DNA of 64,000 nt from an uncultured Carboxylicivirga sp. (GTDB taxonomy: Bacteria > Bacteroidota > Bacteroidia > Bacteroidales > Marinilabiliaceae): NCBI GenBank assembly GCA_947503525.1, contig CANNEA010000005.1:1-64000 (forward strand). Reading direction: 5' to 3'. The notes beneath the pieces are model-generated. The model saw only the letters and a program-made list of their open reading frames with translations, had not been told where the DNA came from and did no database searches. Both the position numbers and the translations under genes were made by a program. This document shows, in pieces, positions 1 to 6,805 of the stretch (the stretch's first letter is position 1; each line of letters begins with the position of its first letter).

Positions 1-35
1 ATTTTGGTTCAAATTGCAAGCTAAAAAGTGTAAAC

Positions 36-72
36 GATGTTTATATAACTTTGTAAAGGATGTTTGTATAAC
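36..72. repeat. Short direct repeat beside the attC-like site
   Basis: Two 14-base copies, GATGTTTATATAAC (36-49) and GATGTTTGTATAAC (59-72), match at 13 of 14 positions and start 23 bases apart. Each contains TATAAC, and the second copy supplies the GTATAAC outer motif of the adjacent hairpin. The first copy may be the remnant of a neighbouring recombination end. The repeat is seen directly; its meaning is inferred. Confidence 0.5.
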
Positions 73-216
73 GTACCTGGTGGCGGCTAACGGTCCGAAC
101 ATGCGTAGTGCGGGATTTCAAGACACTTCACTATCAAACCGCTACATTGCTTATTAAATGCTTTAATGTTCACAATTTACCAAATCGCCCCGCATTACGT
201 ATATTTATTGTTGTGT
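66..216 (-). repeat. attC-like imperfect hairpin site
   Basis: The outer motifs GTATAAC (66-72) and GTTGTGT (210-216) read on the minus strand as ACACAAC at one end and GTTATAC at the other, so both fit RYAYAAC/GTTRTRY. This resembles the RYYYAAC/GTTRRRY core of integron attC sites except at one position. Inside, CGTAGTGCGGG (104-114) pairs with CCCGCATTACG (189-199) over 11 base pairs with one G-T wobble, leaving a 74-base loop. Length (about 151 bases), imperfect pairing and placement just downstream of a minus-strand gene fit a cassette recombination site. No integrase gene is in the window. A non-mobile repeat family is the main alternative. Confidence 0.5.
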
Positions 217-220
217 GGCG

Positions 221-565
221 TTATTTGTGATACTCATAACTATCTTTCGGTGCTTCTTTTCTTTCACTCATTCCATAGTCACGAATAATCGAACCTACCC
301 TAATTCTGTAGTTAGAGAAGATATGTCCTAAGCCATTGGCTTGTCCTTCTCGGTGTATCGTTTCATTTCGCCATTTCTCAACAGCTTCCTCACTTTCCCA
401 AAACGATAGTGATAAAATTTTTCCTTTCGTTTGAAGACTTTCAAAACGTTCTACAGATATAAAACCTTCAACGTCTGCAAGCATAGGTTTCAATTTTGCT
501 GCTATATCAAGATACTCTTGTTTATTTTCTTCGTTCGGGAAAACTTCAAATATTACTGCTATCAT
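221..565 (-). CDS. Antibiotic biosynthesis monooxygenase (ABM) family protein
   Basis: A 114-residue protein with the dimeric alpha/beta-barrel ABM fold. It begins MIAVIFEVFP, continues with the typical stretch around GFISVERFES and SFWESEEAVEKWR, and ends with a charged tail. Members range from heme-degrading enzymes to quinol-type monooxygenases, and the substrate here cannot be told. I chose the ATG at 565, two bases after the stop of the upstream broken copy, rather than an in-frame TTG at 602 that lies inside that copy. Its stop codon falls within the inverted end motif at 208-223, as expected for a compact gene cassette. The gene lies between the attC-like site and the matching end at 961-976. 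Confidence 0.8.
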   Translation of the reverse strand: MIAVIFEVFPNEENKQEYLDIAAKLKPMLADVEGFISVERFESLQTKGKILSLSFWESEEAVEKWRNETIHREGQANGLGHIFSNYRIRVGSIIRDYGMSERKEAPKDSYEYHK

Positions 566-567
566 AT

Positions 568-884
568 TATTTTTCAAATTCATAGTCTCGTTCAACTTTT
601 GCAATTCTTACTTTAAAACGCTGATACCATTCTTTTTTACCTTTATCTCTTGCGATTGAATGAGCAGCGTTTTCTCTCCAATTTTTTATTGCATCTAAAT
701 CTTTCCAATATGAAATAGTTATTCCGAGTTCTTTACTGGCACTTTCAAATCCAAGAAATCCTTCTTATTGTTCTACTAACTCAAACATTTTATTACCCAT
801 TTCTGAATAGCCGTTATCGCCCTCAGTCCTATTTGAACTGAAAATCACAGCATAATATGGAGGTCGTGGTGTTTTTGCAATCAT
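568..884 (-). pseudogene. ABM-family gene interrupted by an in-frame stop
   Basis: Reading from the ATG at 884 gives MIAKTPRPPYYAVIFSS and continues through a recognisable ABM domain (ending VERDYEFEK), but a TAA at 765-767 interrupts it between LVEQ and EGFLGFESA. The reading frame is otherwise intact to the stop at 568-570, so a single CAA-to-TAA or GAA-to-TAA change would explain it. It is a paralogue of the following ABM gene and lies head-to-tail with it at a two-base gap, suggesting a former two-gene unit. Either it is a recent pseudogene or the stop is a sequencing error. TAA is not a known selenocysteine codon, so recoding is unlikely. Confidence 0.75.
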
Positions 885-960
885 ATCTATTTCTTTTATT
901 TTTCAAGTTTATAACTCTTTCTTCTTCATCTCAAAAGTATGAATTGCACAGTCTTTATTC

Positions 961-976
961 TAATGCCACACAACTA
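961..976. repeat. Inverted end motif matching the attC-like site
   Basis: TAATGCCACACAACTA matches the reverse complement of 208-223 (TAACGCCACACAACAA) at 14 of 16 bases. The two copies face each other and bracket the ABM gene pair, which is what the two ends of an integrated cassette would look like. On the minus strand it contains the GTTGTGT core motif. Seen directly; the cassette interpretation is inferred. Confidence 0.5.
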
Positions 977-1083
977 GTGGATATAAAGTAAATACCTTTC
1001 CTTCCACCCTAAAACTATACTAAACCGTATTAATATCCAATTGGATCATTTAATAAAAATTCGATCCCTTTATTATACCAAAA

Positions 1084-1103
1084 GAGCACCTCGTTAGGTG
1101 CTC
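1084..1103 (-). terminator. Intrinsic terminator of the Kelch/DUF4907 operon
   Basis: GAGCACCT (1084-1091) pairs perfectly with AGGTGCTC (1096-1103) around a CGTT loop. Read on the minus strand the hairpin is followed by TTTTGGTATAAT, a short U-rich tract. It lies about 75 bases past the stop of the DUF4907 gene. Confidence 0.65.
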
Positions 1104-1176
1104 CGTCTAGTTTAATCTTTAGCTTTCTATCAATTTGTTAAAGATTCAATATCTTCATTTATGCCAACTTAGTTTA

Positions 1177-1503
1177 TTAATTTAATAATGATAATAGTTC
1201 CGATTTATTTACACTTGGTGATTCTCCCTTATTTAGTTTATTAATTACCATCCTGGCAACTGCTTTTGCATCCTCTTCTGATTCAAATGCACGGTAGCCC
1301 TTTGTATCAGGTATAAAACTTTGTTTAATGATAAGCTTCTCATTTTTTGTGATCTTATAACCATATCCACCATCAACTTCGATAATACTGTAGTCCAGTC
1401 CGTTATTTGGTGCAATACTGGCAACTACGAAAGCCAGTGAAAATGCCAGTATAATTAATCCATTATACCAATGTCGTTGTAGATATTTCTTCGCTTTAAT
1501 CAT
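1177..1503 (-). CDS. DUF4907-family membrane-anchored protein
   Basis: A 108-residue protein with one hydrophobic N-terminal segment (about residues 10-28, around LIILAFSLAFVVASI) and a small domain holding GYGYKITKNEKLIIKQ and GYRAFESEEDAKAVA, which I recognise as DUF4907. That family is common in Bacteroidota and has no known activity. The start at 1503 overlaps the Kelch gene's stop (TAA at 1498-1496) by 8 bases; the ATG at 1509 is an alternative. This overlap implies translational coupling with the Kelch lipoprotein. The frame stays open further upstream, but that part lies inside the Kelch gene and does not look like protein sequence. Confidence 0.75.
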   Translation of the reverse strand: MIKAKKYLQRHWYNGLIILAFSLAFVVASIAPNNGLDYSIIEVDGGYGYKITKNEKLIIKQSFIPDTKGYRAFESEEDAKAVARMVINKLNKGESPSVNKSELLSLLN

Positions 1504-2509
1504 TATCATCCTGTTCTGCATCGGGGTTAAAAGTCCAAACATCATCCATATAATAACCACTACTCCTGCCCGTTGCAAGGTACGGCGCATTGTTAATTGT
1601 AAAACAAACTGCCTCATATTTAGGTGAACCTTCAAAATTGCTTCTTTCATCCCATAAGTCGGTCACCACATCATATTCCCATACGCGGTTACTTGGATAA
1701 CCCGGACCTCCGGTTGCAACGTAGCCCATACCATTCATACTAAAAGCCACAGCATTAATCCCCGTAATCTCATAATCATCGTCATAGCTTTCATCGGTAT
1801 TTGAATCCTTTCCTATTTCGCGTTTTTCATTCCATAAATCCTCAAGCGGATCATATTCCCACATATCATCTAAATAAACCCCATTATCCGATCCCATGCA
1901 TACATAGGCTTTATTGCCTATAACAAAAGCAACGGCGTCCTTTCTCTTCTTACCACCAATACTAACACGTTGTGTCCATTGATCCAGATCAGGGTTATAC
2001 TCCCAAAAATCTTTCAGGTTATTTCCATCATAACCGGCACCGACATATCCTTTATTTTCCAAACTAAAAGCAATGGCTCCATATCTTCCGGTACCGCCAA
2101 AATCAGCTTTTTGCGTCCAGCTATTGGTTTCCGGATTGTATTCCCAATTATCGTTTAATTTATTATCGCCATCATATCCGGTGGCAATATAACCACGGTT
2201 GTCAGTACCAAAACCTATGGCTCCATTCCTGGCTGCAGCAGGCAGACTGCTTACCTGAGTCCAATAATCATTTTCAGCATCATAGCGCCAGAAATCATTG
2301 AGCCTTTCATCTTCTGTACCATCATACCCTGTGCCTACATAACCGTAATCACCAATCGAAAAAGCCACGGCATCGCAGCGTGGCACACCTTCAAACGCAC
2401 CTAATTCCGACCAATTACCTAGCAATTCTTCATCATCGTCATCACTTGAACAAGAATAAAAACTGCTTATTAAAACGGCTAAAGCCAAAAGCTTATTTAT
2501 TTTCATCAT
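1496..2509 (-). CDS. Kelch-repeat lipoprotein
   Basis: A 337-residue lipoprotein: a signal peptide with lipobox SFYSC near residues 15-20, an acidic linker (SSDDDDEE), then about six Kelch blades spaced roughly 48-50 residues apart. Each blade carries variants of GYVGTGYDG, followed by DFWEYNP and WTQ. Six blades should close one beta-propeller, a fold used for protein or glycan binding. The start is the double ATG at 2509/2506; a TTG further upstream is out of context, because the -7 promoter box lies there. It is the first gene of a two-gene operon with DUF4907 and is divergent from the DUF4270/outer-membrane pair, suggesting a shared cell-envelope role. Exact function unknown. Confidence 0.85.
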   Translation of the reverse strand: MMKINKLLALAVLISSFYSCSSDDDDEELLGNWSELGAFEGVPRCDAVAFSIGDYGYVGTGYDGTEDERLNDFWRYDAENDYWTQVSSLPAAARNGAIGFGTDNRGYIATGYDGDNKLNDNWEYNPETNSWTQKADFGGTGRYGAIAFSLENKGYVGAGYDGNNLKDFWEYNPDLDQWTQRVSIGGKKRKDAVAFVIGNKAYVCMGSDNGVYLDDMWEYDPLEDLWNEKREIGKDSNTDESYDDDYEITGINAVAFSMNGMGYVATGGPGYPSNRVWEYDVVTDLWDERSNFEGSPKYEAVCFTINNAPYLATGRSSGYYMDDVWTFNPDAEQDDND

Positions 2510-2527
2510 CTCAAATTTTAATTTGCT

Positions 2528-2535
2528 CAAATGTA
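2528..2535 (-). promoter_or_regulatory. -7 promoter box for the Kelch operon
   Basis: On the minus strand the sequence is TACATTTG, a full match to the Bacteroidota -7 consensus TAnnTTTG, about 19 bases before the ATG at 2509. I see no convincing -33 TTG element at the right distance, so the call rests on the -7 box and its position. Confidence 0.45.
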
Positions 2536-2759
2536 GAATTGGCAGCTGATTGATGATAATTTAATCCATTAAAGACATATGATTTCAACTCTACTTATTA
2601 ATTATTTCAACGAAAGCCTTTGGTTGAAATAGCAGGAATAAAAATTGGATTATTGAAGAAATCGCTTCCTAGATAATATTGGACTTCCTCTTTATTGAAT
2701 AGATATCAGGTCAAGGCCTGAACTGCGTTTATTTGCATCAAATCAATCAGATATTTTCA

Positions 2760-4112
2760 ATGAATATTATCCTTAACTTTATTAATGCAAAACAAGCAGT
2801 AAGCATCAAGCTAATAGTAGTCGTTCTATTTGCTTATCTAATATCCTGCTCTGAAGGTGATTTGGACATAGGTCAGGATTTTATTGATTATTCGAGTTAT
2901 ACCGCCCTGATAGACTCTGTAAGCATTCAATTGTCTACCATTAAAGACGATTCAGTATCGACTTCTGCACCTAAAAATGCGCTTATCGGACACTATCAGC
3001 ATCCTTTATTGGGCAATCAGGAATGTCGTTCATTTCTCCCCATTAATGCACCTACCAATTATACATGGGAAGACAAAGAAGTGTTGGATAGTATAAGTTT
3101 GATTCTACGACCAAGCTCTTATTTTTTAGGTGATACTTCAGAAAGCATGACCATAAATGTGCATTTGCTTAATGAAAGCATAGAGGTTAATGACGATGAT
3201 TACCTGTCGAACAACTCGTCGTTTGAAGTTATTGAGGATGCTCCTTTGGGTTCATACACATTTAAGCCCAAACCCAATTCCGGCGAAAGAATAGAAATAA
3301 ATCTGAATACAGATTTTGCGGAAAGAATTATTGAGTTTATTCAAGAATACAAAAACGATGATGAAAAGGCTGATTTATTCAGAGAAACCTTTTATGGACT
3401 GCGCTTAAGCAGCACACAATCTGCAAGTAATGGCGTAATTGGCATATCAACAAGCGATAGTATACCCTACCTTCGTTTATATTCACATGTAGTTGGTCTG
3501 GAAAAAGTTAGTAAGTACAGAGACATTGAACTTAATAATTCATCCACATCCTTTAACCAGATCATCAATTACAATCAAGATAATGTTTACAATCAGATTT
3601 CTACTTCTAAACAAAAACTTGTTGAAAATGAAAGTGAGGGTTTAAGTATTCTTCAGGCCGGAAGTGGCTATAAAATACGTATTGACTTTCCTTATCTTAA
3701 TAACCTGCTGGAATTAAAACAACTTGGCCATGTTATTAAGGCCGAATTACACCTTATACCTGACATGACATTACAAAGCTGGCAAGATTTACCGGGTACA
3801 ATCTATTTGTCGGAATTAGATAAAAACAATGTTTTTCAATCCTACATTGTAACATCCAATAATGACGCCATTACCCCCATATTGTATACTGACCAACTCT
3901 ACGATGAAAACTCATATTACGTATGTGATATCTCAGATTACATCAACGCCTTGTTGAGCCTGGACATGATCGATACAGGCTATGGGCTGTGTATGACACT
4001 TCCTGTGGAAGATTTATCAAGTTCACTTGACGGTTTAATATTAAAAGGAAATAAATCAGACGGCTTTTCCTCAAAATTGCATTTATATTATTATTACTAT
4101 GACAAGAAATAG
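2760..4112 (+). CDS. DUF4270-family lipoprotein
   Basis: A 450-residue lipoprotein. The signal peptide ends with lipobox LISC, followed by SEGDLDIGQDF and an opening stretch containing DSVSIQLSTIKDDSV and NALIGHYQHPLLG, which is characteristic of DUF4270. The family is widespread in Bacteroidota and uncharacterised. The start is the ATG at 2760; a TTG at 2733 in frame adds nine non-signal-like residues. Its 3' end overlaps the next gene by 14 bases, so the two are co-translated. The C-terminus is tyrosine-rich (YYYYYD). Confidence 0.82.
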   Translation: MNIILNFINAKQAVSIKLIVVVLFAYLISCSEGDLDIGQDFIDYSSYTALIDSVSIQLSTIKDDSVSTSAPKNALIGHYQHPLLGNQECRSFLPINAPTNYTWEDKEVLDSISLILRPSSYFLGDTSESMTINVHLLNESIEVNDDDYLSNNSSFEVIEDAPLGSYTFKPKPNSGERIEINLNTDFAERIIEFIQEYKNDDEKADLFRETFYGLRLSSTQSASNGVIGISTSDSIPYLRLYSHVVGLEKVSKYRDIELNNSSTSFNQIINYNQDNVYNQISTSKQKLVENESEGLSILQAGSGYKIRIDFPYLNNLLELKQLGHVIKAELHLIPDMTLQSWQDLPGTIYLSELDKNNVFQSYIVTSNNDAITPILYTDQLYDENSYYVCDISDYINALLSLDMIDTGYGLCMTLPVEDLSSSLDGLILKGNKSDGFSSKLHLYYYYYDKK

Positions 4113-5346
4113 AATTCAACACTTATTTTTATTTATTACATGTCTTTTTTTCAGCCTTTCAATACAATCGCAAAACAGTACATCATCACCATATTCGATA
4201 TTCGGCATTGGTGAACTGAACTCGCCCGGAGATGCTACTACAAAAGCAATGGGACATACGGGCATAGCACTTAAGTCGAATAATTATATCAATACAATGA
4301 ACCCGGCCTCATTGGCTTATATGGATAGTACCACATTCCTATTCAACCTGCAAGGTCAATTAAGCTTTGCAAACTTTGAAACCAGCAGTTCACAGCAAAG
4401 TAATTTTGATGCCAATATTGATGCCATCTCATTTGCATTTAAAATTAATCGAAATTGGGGAATGGCCTTCTCCCTTAGTCCATATTCGAAAATTGGATAC
4501 CAGATCGATAGTGAGAAATATATCCTAGGCGCCTCTACAACCTATCCGGTTGAATATTATGGAGAAGGCGGCTTAAGCCAGTTCTCATGGATGAATGGTA
4601 TTCAGATCATAAAAGGATTGTCAATAGGTTTAAATACTTCATTTCTTTGGGGATCAACTGATATTATTGAAACTTCATTTTATCCAAGTATTACAGGCGA
4701 AACGATCAGCAACAAGAGAACCTATAAACTTAATTCGTTTAAGTTAGATTATAGCTTGCAATACCATCTTCCCCTGGGCCGAGATCAACTATCGATAGGG
4801 GCCTATTTACATACCGAAACTCAGCTCAACACCGAATACGAACACAATATTTCAAATGATTTAGACATTGAGTTATTTTCGGATTCTGAAAACCAGAGTA
4901 AATTATTTATTCCAGCCAGTTATGGAACAGGATTAGCCTACGACAGAGGTGGAAAATTTTTAATAGCTGCTGATTATAAATATAGCGAATGGTCGCAATC
5001 GCAACTATTGATAAAGCAAGGTTACCTGCAAGATACACATTCAGCCAGCCTTGGGTTTCAGTTTACACCACAACGCAATTTCGATCGTTCATATGTAAAT
5101 CGCATTAAATATCGAGCAGGATTATTCTTTAATCAGAGCTATCTTAATCTTCATGGACAAAACTTAAATGAGCAAGGAGCAACTATCGGTTTGGGCTTGC
5201 CTTTACAAAAGTCATATTTAAACATTGCCTACGAATATTCTCAATCAGGCACCAAGGACAAAAGTCTGATACAAGAGAAATATAATAAAATTACAATTGG
5301 TATAACTTTTAACGAAACATGGTTCAGAAAAAGCCTGTTCAGATAG
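4099..5346 (+). CDS. Outer-membrane beta-barrel protein, partner of DUF4270
   Basis: A 415-residue protein with a signal peptide (LFLFITCLFFSLSIQSQ) followed by SPYSIFGIGELNSPG, a start typical of a Bacteroidota outer-membrane barrel family that resembles FadL-type proteins (early NPASLAYMD motif). The rest alternates short beta-strand-like segments and ends KSLFR. The ATG lies inside the end of the DUF4270 gene, in another frame. The role is probably an outer-membrane channel or assembly factor working with the lipoprotein; the substrate is unknown. It converges with the endonuclease gene after only 14 bases. Confidence 0.75.
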   Translation: MTRNRIQHLFLFITCLFFSLSIQSQNSTSSPYSIFGIGELNSPGDATTKAMGHTGIALKSNNYINTMNPASLAYMDSTTFLFNLQGQLSFANFETSSSQQSNFDANIDAISFAFKINRNWGMAFSLSPYSKIGYQIDSEKYILGASTTYPVEYYGEGGLSQFSWMNGIQIIKGLSIGLNTSFLWGSTDIIETSFYPSITGETISNKRTYKLNSFKLDYSLQYHLPLGRDQLSIGAYLHTETQLNTEYEHNISNDLDIELFSDSENQSKLFIPASYGTGLAYDRGGKFLIAADYKYSEWSQSQLLIKQGYLQDTHSASLGFQFTPQRNFDRSYVNRIKYRAGLFFNQSYLNLHGQNLNEQGATIGLGLPLQKSYLNIAYEYSQSGTKDKSLIQEKYNKITIGITFNETWFRKSLFR

Positions 5347-5360
5347 CATTTCAACAATGC

Positions 5361-6374
5361 TTACAACACAATTTTAAAGGGTTTAACATCATCAACCAGA
5401 ACAATGATAATGCCATTATGAGAGGTAGTTAAACTATGCTCATTGGTTCCGATACCCGCATTTGAATAAATACGCTGACCTGTCATATCATACAAGTCAA
5501 TTTTATTAAGAATTTGATCTGATTGCAAAGTGATCAGATCTCCCTGAACAGTCCATTTTATGATTTCATCTTGATCAAATGCATTACCAATAGAGGTATT
5601 TACATTCCATATTTTATCAACAAATTCAGGATAATCAATAAAAGGATTGCGGTTTTCCTGATAAGAAAATACAACATCATTACGATTTCGCTCAAATTCA
5701 TCAACCGGATCATCTTTGTGCCATTTCAACAATGTACTTTTCATACCGTGAATAGGTTGTTTATCCGTATTCCCAAAAACTGATTCAGTTAATTCAAGAT
5801 CCGGTTCACCATTTTCACCATTGTATCTAACGGCCATATATAAAATCATACGTGCTACGTCACCCTTTACTTCATCTCTGGGCTCAAAAGTATAAGCTAC
5901 CCCTATGAAATTACCGGTATTCAAACCGTTATAGATCACCTCAGTTCCACCCACACCAAAGGCACGATTACTTCGGGTTGAATTAATTGAACTACTGCAT
6001 GCCTTTAAATGATGACAATCGGTACCTGCACCCCTACTTGTACCAAAATCACCTCTGGATTTTGCCCACACATGTTCACGGGTCCAACCATTGTTATTAT
6101 TGTATTCCTGAGCGGCATTCACACTTTCACCCGAATAAATGAGTATAACGTTATCCGGATTTTGAGGGTCCTGATCTGCTTCTTTTAGAATATCCCATGT
6201 GTCAGTTGAGCTTGAAGTATATGTAAACTCCTTGTGATCTTTAATTATTGAATAAAGTTCCAGTTTCAGATCCTCACCAAGCAAACCAGATGTAGAACTA
6301 TAATACCCTTCAGGTATCTGTGCATATATATTGATACATAATACACTTAGTAATAAAAGTAAAGCCCTTTTCAT
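5361..6374 (-). CDS. Secreted endonuclease I with type IX sorting domain
   Basis: A 337-residue protein: signal peptide (LLLLLSVLCINIYAQ), then an endonuclease I domain of the beta-beta-alpha metal type. The catalytic region is visible as WTREHVWAKSRG followed by GTDCHHLKACSSSINSTR. The last ~75 residues include KIDLYDMTGQRIYSN and end PFKIVL, a type A C-terminal sorting domain for the type IX secretion system. It is therefore probably an extracellular nuclease used for scavenging nucleotides or phosphate. The start is the ATG at 6374; an upstream TTG lies downstream of the -7 box and adds no signal sequence. Confidence 0.9.
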   Translation of the reverse strand: MKRALLLLLSVLCINIYAQIPEGYYSSTSGLLGEDLKLELYSIIKDHKEFTYTSSSTDTWDILKEADQDPQNPDNVILIYSGESVNAAQEYNNNNGWTREHVWAKSRGDFGTSRGAGTDCHHLKACSSSINSTRSNRAFGVGGTEVIYNGLNTGNFIGVAYTFEPRDEVKGDVARMILYMAVRYNGENGEPDLELTESVFGNTDKQPIHGMKSTLLKWHKDDPVDEFERNRNDVVFSYQENRNPFIDYPEFVDKIWNVNTSIGNAFDQDEIIKWTVQGDLITLQSDQILNKIDLYDMTGQRIYSNAGIGTNEHSLTTSHNGIIIVLVDDVKPFKIVL

Positions 6375-6395
6375 AAATCCCCGTTTATTGTGTGC

Positions 6396-6403
6396 CAAAT
6401 GTA
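6396..6403 (-). promoter_or_regulatory. -7 promoter box for the endonuclease gene
   Basis: The minus strand reads TACATTTG, a full TAnnTTTG match, 22 bases before the ATG at 6374. The same octamer serves the Kelch operon. No clear -33 element is seen. Confidence 0.45.
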
Positions 6404-6613
6404 CACAATTCTCAATAATATACTTTACCCATATGTTAAATATATAATCTCACTAACACTTTCATATGGTTCATATTGCACATTTTAAGATATAATTGCA
6501 GGCAGACTCGAACACACAGAACATAGACCGCATAGTCTAAATACGCAATTATTTCAATATTACTTGTATACCTACAAATGGAGTAAAGGTTTTAATTTGG
6601 GGCAAAAAAATAA

Positions 6614-6690
6614 CCCTTTAATCGTCTGGCTAAGACAATTAAAGGGCTTTGTAATAATAACCAATATCTTCTTCTCAGAGTATAATTTTA
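6614..6690 (-). ncRNA. Candidate small RNA with its own terminator
   Basis: The gap between 6404 and 6805 has no credible gene but holds a strong hairpin: 6614-6627 pairs with 6633-6646 (14 base pairs, one C-A mismatch, 5-base loop). On the minus strand it is followed by TTATTTTTTT, a good intrinsic terminator. A full -7 box, TAAATTTG, lies on the same strand at 6704-6697. Together they could produce an RNA of roughly 75-80 bases. No minus-strand gene upstream needs this terminator, which is why a small RNA is proposed. It matches no RNA family I know. Confidence 0.35.
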
Positions 6691-6780
6691 TACCTGCAAA
6701 TTTAAATTCCTACAAGTTCTTATCCTATCCCTATTTGTTGGGATTTATTAAATACCATTCTTAATCCTCATCAATCTTTC

Positions 6781-6788
6781 TATTTTTG
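6781..6788 (+). promoter_or_regulatory. -7 promoter box for the PepSY-type gene
   Basis: TATTTTTG is a full TAnnTTTG match ending 17 bases before the ATG at 6806, giving a very short leader. No clear -33 motif is visible. Confidence 0.4.
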
Positions 6789-6805
6789 CAGCTGAAAATT
6801 AATCT

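Noticed and set aside
765-767. Recoding of the in-frame stop in the broken ABM gene
   Set aside because: The codon is TAA, not the UGA or UAG used for known recoding, and no recoding structure follows; simple loss of function is more likely.
1504-1650. In-frame extension upstream of the DUF4907 start
   Set aside because: The extension runs inside the Kelch gene in another frame and is not protein-like; the ATG at 1503 or 1509 gives a normal membrane-anchored protein.
6564-6764. Possible 66-residue reading frame in the gap before the PepSY-type gene
   Set aside because: It starts with TTG, has no family resemblance or signal sequence, and spans the terminator-like hairpin at 6614-6646.
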